From Profundibacterium mesophilum KAUST100406-0324 (GTDB lineage Bacteria; Pseudomonadota; Alphaproteobacteria; Rhodobacterales; Rhodobacteraceae), in assembly GCF_009835145.1 (NCBI RefSeq), contig NZ_APKE01000001.1, positions 62,001 to 126,000 of the forward strand: a DNA stretch of 64,000 nucleotides, written 5' to 3'. Positions 35,896-44,232 of this stretch are shown here, piece after piece. Each line of letters starts with the position of its first letter. Position 1 is the first letter of the stretch. The notes beneath the pieces are model-generated. The model did not search any database. It was not told the DNA's origin and was given only the letters and a program-made list of their open reading frames with translations. The translations under genes and the position numbers were made by a program.

Positions 35896-36903
35896 TCAAC
35901 TGGCATGGCGCGTCGGAAGCGACGCGTTGCCCCCTGCGCCGTGAAAGACCTGCTGCGCCCGGCCGAGGCGCTTGGCCACGTAGAGCGCGCGGTCCGCATC
36001 CTCGAGCATCTGCCCGGGATTCGGCCGGGCGTAGAGATCGCTGGTCGTCGTGCCGAGGCTCGCCGAGATCCGGCAGACCGTTCCCGCATAATCAATCGGC
36101 GCTTCGAGACGCTCGATGATCCGTGCGCCGCTGGAGCGCAGGGCGGCGTGATCGACCAACCCGTCAAGCAGGATGGTGAACTCGTCGCCGCCCACGCGGG
36201 CTACCAGATCGGTGTTGCGCGTCGAATTGAGAAGGATGCAGGCGACCTTCCTGAGGACATGATCGCCGGCCGCGTGGCCCAGCGTGTCGTTGACCTGCTT
36301 GAACAGGTCGAGATCGAGATGCGTGATCGCGAAAGGCCGCTTCTGTTCGATCATCCTGTGCAGGACCTGATCGAGGGCGCGGCGGTTGCGTAGCCCGGTG
36401 AGGGTATCGGTGAAAGCCTGCGCCTCGGCGGTGAGGCGCGCGCCTTCGAGACGCTGGATGAGCTGGCGCGATTCGGCCATTGCCGCCGATTTGGCCTCGA
36501 CCAGGTAGAGCATGTCGATCGTCATGTCCGTCGGCGCGAAATCCGTGCAGGTCAACCTGTAGCGTGACAGATCCGACAATTCCGACAGGGCCAGCGAGAG
36601 GTTCAGGATCGCGCCCGACCCGAGCCTGACCAGTTGCCCGCGCATCCGCGTGCCATGCCCGGCGCGCAGCGTGACATGGAGCGTGCGTCCCTCGGCGCGC
36701 ATGATGGCGGCATCGCTGGACAAGCCCGCCGGGCGCCGGATCGCGAGCAGCTCGCTGACACCGCGCCCGACCAGGCGCGCCTGCGGGGCGAGCTTGGCAA
36801 GGCTTGGCCCGACATGCGTGACCCTGCCTTGCGCATCGAGGCGCAGATGCATGGGGATCAGCTGATCGAAGGGATCGACTGCGGGCTTTGGCGGGACGCT
36901 CAT
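35896..36903 (-). CDS. Diguanylate cyclase with H-NOX-associated N-terminal domain
   Basis: The protein has 335 residues. The N-terminal part (about 8-120) resembles the HNOBA/PAS-like domain that accompanies H-NOX proteins (FDQLIPMHLRLDAQG, LLAIRRPAG). A short coiled coil (about 125-160) leads to the GGDEF domain. The active site GGDEF is intact (238-242), and the inhibitory I-site RNTD (229-232) has the standard 5-residue spacing, so c-di-GMP synthesis with product inhibition is expected. The ATG overlaps the stop of the upstream H-NOX-like gene (ATGA), so sensor and cyclase are made together. Confidence 0.93.
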   Translation of the reverse strand: MSVPPKPAVDPFDQLIPMHLRLDAQGRVTHVGPSLAKLAPQARLVGRGVSELLAIRRPAGLSSDAAIMRAEGRTLHVTLRAGHGTRMRGQLVRLGSGAILNLSLALSELSDLSRYRLTCTDFAPTDMTIDMLYLVEAKSAAMAESRQLIQRLEGARLTAEAQAFTDTLTGLRNRRALDQVLHRMIEQKRPFAITHLDLDLFKQVNDTLGHAAGDHVLRKVACILLNSTRNTDLVARVGGDEFTILLDGLVDHAALRSSGARIIERLEAPIDYAGTVCRISASLGTTTSDLYARPNPGQMLEDADRALYVAKRLGRAQQVFHGAGGNASLPTRHAS

Positions 36904-37502
36904 GACTGCAACGCCGACAGATCAAAGCTGCGGCCCGCTGTAAACTGAGCCGAGAGAAGCCGGATGGTAATCGCGCAATCGTTCGAACGCGCGACCCCGG
37001 GCGCGGGCGCCGAGCATTCCAGGTAAACGAGCGCGCCGTAATCGTCCGCCATCGCGCGCAGCATCCCCAGCGCCACGTGGTACAGCCTGTAGGGCAGCTG
37101 CTCGCAGCACAGCGCGTAATGTCCGTCACCGTCCTGCGTCAGGCACAGGACGGGGAACTCCAGCTCCGGCATCGCCAGCAGCACCCGGTCGCGCAGATCA
37201 TCGAGCGAATGCAGGAAATCGACATAGCTGTCGCCACCGAAACGCAAGAGCCGGCGCACGCGTCCCATCGTGGGATGGGAGACGAGATAGGTTCCCAGAT
37301 CCTCGAGCAGTATCTCCTGCGGCTTGTCGAGAAGGCGTGACGCCGATGCGAGCACGCGCCAGGTCAGAACGTCGTCATAGACGAGCATCGGCTCGAATTC
37401 TTCGATCTTCAGCGCCGAAAGCTTCCTGACAGACTGCCAGACGCGGTCCCCGTAAGTATCGCGCAGAAAACACTGCAAAGCGCGGTTGAACAAGCCGTGC
37501 AT
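36900..37502 (-). CDS. H-NOX-like (HNOB) protein lacking the proximal haem histidine
   Basis: The protein has 200 residues. The start MHGLFNRALQ and the pattern GGDSYVDFLHSLDDLRDRV match H-NOX domains, which sense NO or oxygen through haem. In characterised H-NOX proteins this segment reads LDNLHTRV, with the proximal His; here that residue is Arg (R104). The Y-x-S-x-R motif that holds the haem propionates is also not conserved (Y129-A-L-C-C133 instead), while two cysteines occupy that place. Haem binding by the normal mode is therefore doubtful. The ATG has an AGAGGGA site. It is coupled to a diguanylate cyclase gene. Confidence 0.85.
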   Translation of the reverse strand: MHGLFNRALQCFLRDTYGDRVWQSVRKLSALKIEEFEPMLVYDDVLTWRVLASASRLLDKPQEILLEDLGTYLVSHPTMGRVRRLLRFGGDSYVDFLHSLDDLRDRVLLAMPELEFPVLCLTQDGDGHYALCCEQLPYRLYHVALGMLRAMADDYGALVYLECSAPAPGVARSNDCAITIRLLSAQFTAGRSFDLSALQS

Positions 37503-37559
37503 ACCGTTCCATCCCTCTGCCCCGGGATCGAGCATAGAACCCGCCGCTTAACGAAATGC

Positions 37560-38348
37560 TTAACCGCTGCCGGTCCCGCGCGCCCCGGTAGCTTGCCCAG
37601 GCTCCGGAACCGCCCCGCCATCGAGCCAGGCCGGCAATGCCCCGATATCGGGCAGGATCACGTCGGCGGCGGCTGCAAGCTCGTCGCGGCGCGCAGGGCC
37701 GCTCAGCACACCGACCGCGATCATGCCCGCCACTCGGGCCGCCTTCAGATCGTGCAGGCTGTCGCCGATCATCGCGACCGATCCGGGATCGAGCGCCATG
37801 GCCGAGGCAAAGGCGAGGAGCTGTCCCGGCTCGGGCTTGCCGCCATGGCCGCTGTCGTAGCCGGCGACGAAATCGAGGAGTCCGAGCGCACCGGCGCGCT
37901 CGAGCTGCGCGCGCGCGGCGGCCTCGGCATCATTCGTCGCGACCCCGAGGGCCAGCCCGCGGGCCGCCAAGGCCTGCAGGAGTGGCACGAGCGGGACGGC
38001 CTCGGCCTGCGGTGCCGCGCGGGCGGCCTCGTCCATGCGCCGCTCGAGCGAGGCGCGATCCCATTCGGGCAGGTAAGGCAGCATCCTGGCCGCGATCTGC
38101 GCGCCGGTCTCCGCGATGATCGGGCTGCCCGGCAGGAACCTCCCGCTCGCCAGCTCGAAGCCCAGCGCGGCTGCGATGGCCTCCGCGCGGCCCGCGTCTT
38201 TCGCGGAAAGCTCGACGATCATCTCGCGCGACCACGCCGACCAGGTGGCATGGAAGTCGAAGAGCGTGCCGTCCTTGTCGAAAAGGATGCCGGCGATGTT
38301 CCGGCCGGTCGCGGGCCGCCGGGGCGCGTCTTTCGGTTGCCGCTCCAT
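37560..38348 (-). CDS. HAD-superfamily hydrolase (phosphoglycolate phosphatase-like)
   Basis: The protein has 262 residues. The nucleophile motif is FDKDGTLFD (D24, D26), motif II includes GVATND, and motif III and IV are GGKPEPGQL and AMIGDSLHDLKAA. The cap insertion is alpha-helical as in Gph-like phosphatases. The exact substrate is not evident. The ATG is 2 bases after the stop of the DUF3572 gene, so they form one operon. The C-terminal 15 residues are low-complexity Gly/Pro. Confidence 0.87.
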   Translation of the reverse strand: MERQPKDAPRRPATGRNIAGILFDKDGTLFDFHATWSAWSREMIVELSAKDAGRAEAIAAALGFELASGRFLPGSPIIAETGAQIAARMLPYLPEWDRASLERRMDEAARAAPQAEAVPLVPLLQALAARGLALGVATNDAEAAARAQLERAGALGLLDFVAGYDSGHGGKPEPGQLLAFASAMALDPGSVAMIGDSLHDLKAARVAGMIAVGVLSGPARRDELAAAADVILPDIGALPAWLDGGAVPEPGQATGARGTGSG

Positions 38349-38350
38349 GA

Positions 38351-38629
38351 TCAGGTCCAATGCACCTGCGCCCCGCCGGGCAAGGCCTGCCGCGCGCGCA
38401 TGGGCATCTCCGGCGGCAGGGCCGCGTCGTTGCAGAACCGCGTCACCCAAGCATCGTCCATCATCACGAAATCGAGCACCGCGCCAAGGAAATGCGGATC
38501 GGCCGCGGCGCTGCGCAGACTGTCGATATCGGCACCGCTCGCCCCGAGGAACGTCATCAGCAATTCCTCGTCCGCCGCAAGCCATCCGAGCGCCTTGATC
38601 GCGATGCGTTCAGCGTAGTCCTGGTCCAT
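38351..38629 (-). CDS. DUF3572 domain protein
   Basis: The protein has 92 residues and is all-helical in character, with the family pattern ERIAIKALGWLAADEELLMTFLGASGAD and FLGAVLDFVMMDDAWVTRFC. DUF3572 is an alphaproteobacterial family with no known function. It is divergent from the pleD-like gene (93 bases between starts). This gene pair has been conserved in other alphaproteobacteria as I recall, suggesting a link with c-di-GMP or cell-cycle control, though not proven. Confidence 0.87.
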   Translation of the reverse strand: MDQDYAERIAIKALGWLAADEELLMTFLGASGADIDSLRSAAADPHFLGAVLDFVMMDDAWVTRFCNDAALPPEMPMRARQALPGGAQVHWT

Positions 38630-38722
38630 TTGTCGGAAACCTTCGTAAAAATGAAAGGGTTTGTTAATTCTTCGGATACCATTGTGTAGAGCATCGATCG
38701 ACCTGTGTTTGAAGGAACAGCC

Positions 38723-40198
38723 ATGGGGCGCCGCATCCTCATTATCCAGACGGAGGCGACTGATCGCATCGCGCTCAAGGCGATGCTCGGAGTTGCGCGT
38801 TACGACGTGATCCAGGCGGCTGGTGGAGCCGAGGCGATGGCCCTGCTGCGCGAGGGACCGGCCGCGCTCATCATCTGCGACATGGACATGCCCGACATGG
38901 ATGCGAAAGCCTTCTGTGCGCGGCTCTCCGCACTTGGCCACGATGCGCCCGCGGTGCTGGTCCTGGCGCGCGGGAACGATGCGCATCGCCGGCTCGATGT
39001 GCTCCGCGCGGGCGCTGGCGCCGTCCTTGCCCGACCCTGCGCCAAGAGCTGGCTGCTGGCGCATATCCGAAGTCTTCTGCGAGCCCGTGACGCAGGGATC
39101 GAGCTGCGCCGGCGCGAGACGACCGCATCGCGGTTCGGCTTTGCCGAGGCCGCGCCGGGATTCGCGCCCTCGCCGCGCTGCGTCCTGATCGAGGACGCGC
39201 CGCAGACGGGTGCCCCCGGGACGGGGCCGGCGGCCGATTGTGCCGGCTTCGCAAGCGGCGTGCAGCGCCGGCTTTTCCGCCGCATGAGCCCGGAGGAGGC
39301 GCTCGGACAGGCCGAGGGTGCGGGGCTTCCCGATGTCTACCTGCTGCAGATAGACGGCGATGATCCGGAGGCTGGGCTGGCCTTGCTGGCCGAATTGCGC
39401 AGCCATCCCGCGACGCGCCACGCGGCGATTCTCGTCCTGCACGGCCCTGAAGCGCGCGAGGCGGCCGGCCGGGCGCTCGATCTCGGGGCGAACGATCTTT
39501 TCGATATCGGCTGGGGCGTCGAGGAGCTGCAACTGCGTATCCGTGCCCAGGCCGGGCGCAAGCGCGAGGCCGACCGGCTGCGCGACGTTTTCGAGGAGGG
39601 GCTTCGCCTGGCCGCGCGGGATGCGCTTACGGGGCTTTTCAACAGGCGCTACGCCATGCCCCATCTCGAGCAGATGCTCCTGTCGGCGCGCCGTGAGAAA
39701 CGGCACCTTGCGGTGATGATGATCGATGTCGACCATTTCAAGAAGGTCAACGACGATCACGGGCACCAGGCCGGGGATCTCGCCCTTGCCGGCCTCGCCG
39801 CGCGGCTGCGCGAGAATCTCAGGGCGGCGGACCTGACGGCACGGATCGGGGGCGAGGAGTTTCTCGTGGCCCTTCCCGACACGACTTGCAAGGAGGCGCA
39901 CGCCACCGCCGAACGCCTGCGCCTGACGATCGGCGCCACGCCCATTCCCCTGCCGGGGGGCGCGGCGCTGTGCCTGAGTGTCAGCATCGGCGTCGCCCTG
40001 TCGAACGCGATCACCGGGCCCGCGGCGGCGCTCGTCGATCTCGCGGACCAGGCGCTCTACCGGGCCAAGAGCGGCGGGCGCGACAGGGTGACGATGGCCC
40101 CTGCCCTGCCACCTCCGGTGCAGGACGCCGCGATGCGTCCCGCGCCCGCCGCGCCCCCGCCCGCCGCCAATCGCAGCGGCATGACCGGCAAGCCCTGA
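38723..40198 (+). CDS. pleD: PleD-like diguanylate cyclase with two receiver-like domains
   Basis: The protein has 491 residues: a first receiver domain (about 3-122), a second receiver-like domain (about 175-295) and a GGDEF domain (about 300-465). The active site is GGEEF (376-380), with the I-site RAAD (367-370). In the first receiver, the phospho-acceptor D53 is kept, but the acidic pair is replaced by Gln-Thr and the conserved Lys by Arg (LARP). Phosphorylation as in Caulobacter PleD is thus uncertain. The C-terminus is Pro/Ala-rich. The ATG at 38723 has an AAGGA site. Confidence 0.88.
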   Translation: MGRRILIIQTEATDRIALKAMLGVARYDVIQAAGGAEAMALLREGPAALIICDMDMPDMDAKAFCARLSALGHDAPAVLVLARGNDAHRRLDVLRAGAGAVLARPCAKSWLLAHIRSLLRARDAGIELRRRETTASRFGFAEAAPGFAPSPRCVLIEDAPQTGAPGTGPAADCAGFASGVQRRLFRRMSPEEALGQAEGAGLPDVYLLQIDGDDPEAGLALLAELRSHPATRHAAILVLHGPEAREAAGRALDLGANDLFDIGWGVEELQLRIRAQAGRKREADRLRDVFEEGLRLAARDALTGLFNRRYAMPHLEQMLLSARREKRHLAVMMIDVDHFKKVNDDHGHQAGDLALAGLAARLRENLRAADLTARIGGEEFLVALPDTTCKEAHATAERLRLTIGATPIPLPGGAALCLSVSIGVALSNAITGPAAALVDLADQALYRAKSGGRDRVTMAPALPPPVQDAAMRPAPAAPPPAANRSGMTGKP

Positions 40199-40231
40199 GC
40201 GCGGACACGCCACCCCCGGACCCGCGCCCCT

Positions 40232-40264
40232 GCCGGGTGAACGCGCCTCGTCGCGTCACCCGGC
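40232..40264 (+). terminator. Hairpin downstream of pleD-like gene
   Basis: The arms GCCGGGTGA-ACGCG (40232-40245) and CGCGT-CACCCGGC (40252-40264) form a 13-bp stem with one bulged A and a 6-base loop, 33 bases after the stop. No U-tract follows. The rest of the 40199-40482 interval holds nothing I can identify. Confidence 0.5.
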
Positions 40265-40482
40265 GGCGGGAAAGGAGGTGCATGCGGTACCGGCGCCCGC
40301 GTTCAAGAGCCCGCGGGAGGGGCGCGGCGAAATGCCGGCGCGGCCGGGCCCCACGTGGCGGAGCGCCGCGCATGGCCGGCGCGCTCTTGCGACATCCCGC
40401 CGCAAGGACAATTCGTACCCTGTCGGTGCGCCTCTCGATGCGTATTCTGCCGGCTCAGTCCCAGCGAAAGCCTCAGCGCGCG

Positions 40483-40938
40483 ATGTATGACAGCAGTGAT
40501 CCCTCAGAGCCCGAGATCGACGACGTGGAGGCGCGCCTTGCCCGCGGCGACGCGCAGGACCAGCCGGCGGCGCCATCCGAGACGAGCGAGCGTCCCTTGC
40601 GTCCCGCGCTCCTGCGCGGCTGGCGGCGCAAATGCCCCAATTGCGGCGCCGGCCCCTTGCTGAAAGCCTATCTCAAGGTGCGCGACAGTTGCCCGGTCTG
40701 CGATCAGCCGCTTCACCACCAGCGCGCCGATGACGGACCCGCCTACCTGACCATCCTGATCGTCGGACATGTCATGGCGCCGGCGATGCTCTGGGCCTTC
40801 GAGACCTTCCGGCCCGAACCCCTGGTCCTCGCGACGATTTTTTCGGTGGGATGCATTGCCCTGTCGCTCTATCTTCTGCCAAGGCTGAAAGGGGCAATCG
40901 TCGCGTTCCAGTGGGCGCGCCGCATGCACGGCTTCTGA
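40483..40938 (+). CDS. DUF983 membrane protein
   Basis: The protein has 151 residues. It has an acidic, disordered N-terminus, then RPALLRGWRRKCPNCGAGPLLKAYLKV, the zinc-ribbon-like CPNCG typical of DUF983, a second pair in DSCPVCDQ and two membrane helices (about 85-125). The function of the family is unknown. The start at 40483 gives the family length; a weak ribosome binding site leaves an earlier ATG at 40438 possible. It is followed closely by the Nudix gene, likely in one operon. Confidence 0.85.
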   Translation: MYDSSDPSEPEIDDVEARLARGDAQDQPAAPSETSERPLRPALLRGWRRKCPNCGAGPLLKAYLKVRDSCPVCDQPLHHQRADDGPAYLTILIVGHVMAPAMLWAFETFRPEPLVLATIFSVGCIALSLYLLPRLKGAIVAFQWARRMHGF

Positions 40939-40965
40939 GCCGGACAGCAAGGGCGAGGACGAGCA

Positions 40966-41661
40966 ATGGACAGCGCGACGATCCGGGATGCGGCGACCAT
41001 CATCCTGGTGCGCGACGCGGCACATGCGCCGCGGGTGCTCATGGGGCAGCGCGGCACGCGGGCGGCCTTCATGCCGAACAAGGTGGTGTTTCCCGGCGGC
41101 GCCGTCGACGCTGCCGACCGGCGCGTTCCGATGGCCCGCCCCATCCACGGCCTCTGTGCCCGGCGCCTGACCGAATCCTCGGGGCGCACGGAGCCCTCGG
41201 CGCTGCTGGCCGCGGCGATCCGGGAACTTTTCGAGGAAACGGGGCTGATCCTCGGCCATCGGCGCATCTGGCCCGGAACGCCGCCGGAGGGATGGGAGGA
41301 GTTCGCGCGGACCGGCCATATTCCCTCGCCCGCGGGAATGCGCTTCGTCTTTCGCGCGATCACGCCGCCGGGGCGGCCGAGACGCTTCGATGCGCGGTTC
41401 TTCCTCGTCGACGCGGCCCGCCTCGCCTGCGACCCGGACGACTTCTCGCGCGCCTCCGACGAGTTGAGCCATCTGCAATGGATCCCCGTGGACCGGGTGC
41501 GCGACTTCGATCTGCCCTTCATCACGAAGGTCGTGCTGAGCGAGGTGATGGCCCGATTGCCGGAACTCGACGCGCCGGCCAGCGTGCCCTTCTTTCGCAA
41601 CGACGACGAAGATGCCCTGATCTGGCGCCTGGGCGAGGCGCGCGGACCCCGTCCCGTCTGA
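40966..41661 (+). CDS. Nudix hydrolase (NUDT8/NUDT19-like)
   Basis: The protein has 231 residues. The Nudix elements are split: FPGGAVDAADRRVP early and LLAAAIRELFEETGLI after an insertion of about 35 residues. The catalytic core R-E-L-x-E-E-T-G is intact. This layout is typical of the CoA-diphosphatase-like NUDT8/NUDT19 group, so cleavage of a CoA-like or nucleoside diphosphate compound is likely, although the substrate is unproven. A GAGGA site precedes the ATG. It lies 27 bases after the DUF983 gene. Confidence 0.88.
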   Translation: MDSATIRDAATIILVRDAAHAPRVLMGQRGTRAAFMPNKVVFPGGAVDAADRRVPMARPIHGLCARRLTESSGRTEPSALLAAAIRELFEETGLILGHRRIWPGTPPEGWEEFARTGHIPSPAGMRFVFRAITPPGRPRRFDARFFLVDAARLACDPDDFSRASDELSHLQWIPVDRVRDFDLPFITKVVLSEVMARLPELDAPASVPFFRNDDEDALIWRLGEARGPRPV

Positions 41662-41753
41662 CCGCGCGGGCGGCGGCGCGTGTCTTTCGCCCGGCGCCTC
41701 CAACCGCCCGTGCCGGCATTTCGCGGCATGGAGCCTTCCGGCTGCGACAGGGG

Positions 41754-42320
41754 TTATTCGCGCTGCGGCTTCTGCCCGACATGGCGGCCGGCGCCGCGCG
41801 GGCGCGGCAGCCCCTCATGCGCGCGGGCCAGCATCGTCAACCGCTCGGATACCGGGGGCGGCGGCACGGCGGGACGCCGCGTGGCGAGGCTGACATGCAA
41901 AAGGAACTGCTCACCCGTTGCGAGCACCCGCTCCTGCTCGAACATGGTATGGAAGAGATGCAGCTTGGGTCCCGTGGCGGCGAGGATCTGCGTCTCGACG
42001 CTTATGCGTCCACCGGCCATCGCCTCTCCAAGATGGACGATATGGGTCTCGGCGGTGAAGAAGCTGTTGCCGGCGGCGATGTATCCGGCATCGCATCCGA
42101 CGATCTCCTGCACCCTGTCGGTCGCCTCGCCGAAAGCCTGGAGATAGCGCGCCTCGTTCATGTGGCCGTTATAGTCGGTCCAAGCGTCCGGGATATCGCG
42201 CTCGAGCGTCCGCAGCAGGGCATCGATCGGTCCGCGCCCGTCGGGCGCCTCGTCGAAATAGGGCTGCGGCGGTGATGCGGGGCCGGCGCCTTGCATCCGG
42301 GCTTCGTCGTCCTCGTTCAT
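41754..42320 (-). CDS. Hotdog-fold acyl-CoA thioesterase (betainyl-CoA thioesterase-like)
   Basis: The protein has 188 residues. The segment AWTDYNGHMNEARYLQAFGEATDRV matches the N-terminal half of the 4HBT hotdog fold, with its conserved D-Y-N-G-H-M-N block, as in the thioesterase domain fused to L-carnitine dehydrogenase. Hydrolysis of betainyl-CoA or a related small acyl-CoA is likely but not shown; no carnitine genes are adjacent. The ATG has an AAGGGAG site. The C-terminus, from about 145, is low-complexity and basic. Confidence 0.8.
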   Translation of the reverse strand: MNEDDEARMQGAGPASPPQPYFDEAPDGRGPIDALLRTLERDIPDAWTDYNGHMNEARYLQAFGEATDRVQEIVGCDAGYIAAGNSFFTAETHIVHLGEAMAGGRISVETQILAATGPKLHLFHTMFEQERVLATGEQFLLHVSLATRRPAVPPPPVSERLTMLARAHEGLPRPRGAGRHVGQKPQRE

Positions 42321-42415
42321 GGGGAGCTCCCTTCGGGGTCTCGCGAAGACGGCGGTGCAGGCTGCCCGCCGCACGTCTTGCCGGCGCCGCCATGGGGGCG
42401 GCATTCCCGCGGGGC

Positions 42416-42985
42416 TCAGGGCGGTCCGAGCGGGGCGGCGCGGTAGCCGTTGAAGAGCAGAACCTCCCGCGCCGCGGCCTGCCGGTCCGCCGAGGATCCC
42501 GGCTCGCGGTCGATGATCCACCCCGCCTCCCCGCCCGGCATTCCGATGACCGCCGTCCGGTAACCCTCATCCGCCCACAGGACCCACAGGTCCGATGGCA
42601 TGCCGGTGCCCGCCCCGAAGTCCGCCTGGTATCGTCCGAGTCCCTGATAGGCGAGCGGCGCCGAGATCGTGTCTCCGGCGCCCTGCCCCGTGCACCGCAA
42701 CGAGAGCCGCCCCGGAGCGAAGGTGAAGCGCTCCGGCACGCAAGCCCCGGCCGGTGCGGGAAAGCGGCCCGTGACATGCCATGGCCCATCCATCCGGCTG
42801 GGCGCGAGCATGGCCTTCGAGCTGATCATCGCGGTGACATCGCGATGACCGGGCGTCGGGACCACTTCCGCGAGCCTGTCGGGCGCGGCGCAGGCGGCCA
42901 GAAAGCCCAGCGCCGCAATGGCCAGCGCCGCCGCGCCGCGCCGTTTCCCGGAGCGCCCGGCAGCATGGTAGACTGTCTTTTTCAT
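42416..42985 (-). CDS. Lipocalin-family lipoprotein (Blc-like)
   Basis: The protein has 189 residues. A lipoprotein signal ends in LGFLAAC, with C32 as the lipidated residue. The mature part has the bacterial lipocalin features GPWHVTGRFPAPAG and YQADFGAGTGMPSDLWVLWADEGYRTAVIG. Such proteins sit at the outer membrane and bind or transport lipids under envelope stress. The first Cys after the N-terminal region is typical. The ATG at 42985 has GGGGAGG. It lies 95 bases upstream of the thioesterase gene on the same strand. Confidence 0.85.
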   Translation of the reverse strand: MKKTVYHAAGRSGKRRGAAALAIAALGFLAACAAPDRLAEVVPTPGHRDVTAMISSKAMLAPSRMDGPWHVTGRFPAPAGACVPERFTFAPGRLSLRCTGQGAGDTISAPLAYQGLGRYQADFGAGTGMPSDLWVLWADEGYRTAVIGMPGGEAGWIIDREPGSSADRQAAAREVLLFNGYRAAPLGPP

Positions 42986-43087
42986 CGGTGCGGCCTCCCC
43001 ACCATCGAGGGAATGCGATTTGCCCGGAATGCGCAAGGGACCGCGCGCGGCTGGAAGGCCGCGCCGGCCCCGCGCGCGGAACCACGC

Positions 43088-44128
43088 TCAGTAAGGCATG
43101 GGATGGGCCTTGTGGGCGGTCTCGATCTCCTCGATCACCTCGCCGGACAGCGTGATGGATGCCGCGCCGAGCGCGGTCTCGAGCTGGTCCATGCCGGTGG
43201 CCCCCAGGATGGGCACCGTGTGGAACGGCCGCGTCACCGTCCAGGCGAGCGCCATCTGCACCGGATCGAGCCCGTGGCGCCGCGCGATGTCGAGATAGGC
43301 CTCGATGGCCGGAAAGACGCGATCGGTCTTGCGGCCGCCCAGATCGCCGTTGAGCGACATCCGGCTGCCATCGGGGCAGGCGCCGCCCTGATATTTCCCG
43401 CTCAGAAGCCCGGCCGCGAGCGGGGAATAGGCCAGCAGCGTGACGCCCTCGTTCACGGCCGTCTCCGCCATGTCCGAATCATAAAGCCGGCACAGCAGGG
43501 AGTATTCGTTCTGCACCGTTTCGACGCGGGGTCCGTCCTTGGCCTCTGCCACGCCGTTCCATTGCACCGTGCCCCACGCGGTTTCGTTCGACAGGCCAAA
43601 GGCCCTGATCTTCCCCTCCCGGCGGAAGTCGCAAAGCGCGTCCATGACCTCGGCCATGTTGTCCAGCGTCTCGGCCCGGTCCTGTCCGGACGGATCATAG
43701 CCCCAGATCTGGCGGAAGTGATAGGAGCCGCGATTGGGCCAGTGCAGCTGGTAGAGGTCGATGCAGTCGGCCTTCAACCGCTTCAGGGAAGCCTCGAGGG
43801 CCTCGCGGATGCTGCGCCCGTTGATCCCCTCCCCGTCCCTGACGAACCCGCCATTCTTGCCCGAAACCTTGGAGGCGATGACGAGATCGCCCCGGCCCCG
43901 CTCGGCGATATAATTGCCGACGATTTCCTCGGTGCGCCCGACCGTCTCCGCCGAGACCGGGTTGACGGGATACATCTCTGCCGTGTCGAGGAAATCGATC
44001 CCGGCCTCGCGGGCACGGTCGATCTGCTCATGTCCCTCGGCCTGGGTGTTCTGGGTGCCCCAGGTCATGGTTCCGAGGCAGTATTGCGACACCTCGATAC
44101 CGCTTCGTCCCAATTGCGTTCTCTTCAT
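43088..44128 (-). CDS. Aldo/keto reductase
   Basis: This NADPH-dependent oxidoreductase has 346 residues and a TIM-barrel fold. The catalytic tetrad is present: D48 and Y53 (FLDTAEMYP), K87 (ASKVSG) and H129 (YQLHWP). MKRTQLGRSGIEVSQYCLGTM is the family's start, and the length fits the Tas/YgdS-like group rather than the shorter reductases. The physiological substrate is unknown. The ATG has an AAGG site. It is divergent from the imuA-like gene; the LexA box sits 74 bases upstream of its start and might also affect it. Confidence 0.92.
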   Translation of the reverse strand: MKRTQLGRSGIEVSQYCLGTMTWGTQNTQAEGHEQIDRAREAGIDFLDTAEMYPVNPVSAETVGRTEEIVGNYIAERGRGDLVIASKVSGKNGGFVRDGEGINGRSIREALEASLKRLKADCIDLYQLHWPNRGSYHFRQIWGYDPSGQDRAETLDNMAEVMDALCDFRREGKIRAFGLSNETAWGTVQWNGVAEAKDGPRVETVQNEYSLLCRLYDSDMAETAVNEGVTLLAYSPLAAGLLSGKYQGGACPDGSRMSLNGDLGGRKTDRVFPAIEAYLDIARRHGLDPVQMALAWTVTRPFHTVPILGATGMDQLETALGAASITLSGEVIEEIETAHKAHPMPY

Positions 44129-44201
44129 TGCACGGCCTTCTTTCATTCGGTGAGGCCAGAAGGGGTAGCCGGCAGGAGCGCGATGACAAGGTTTAACTTG
44201 A

Positions 44202-44216
44202 GAACATAAAGAGAAC
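44202..44216 (+). promoter_or_regulatory. LexA (SOS) box GAAC-N7-GAAC
   Basis: The direct repeat GAAC at 44202-44205 and 44213-44216, separated by exactly 7 bases, is the alphaproteobacterial LexA-binding site. It lies 16 bases upstream of the imuA-like start codon, overlapping the likely promoter. The downstream gene is a known type of SOS target, which supports the call. Confidence 0.8.
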
Positions 44217-44232
44217 ATGCAACACTCGCCGC

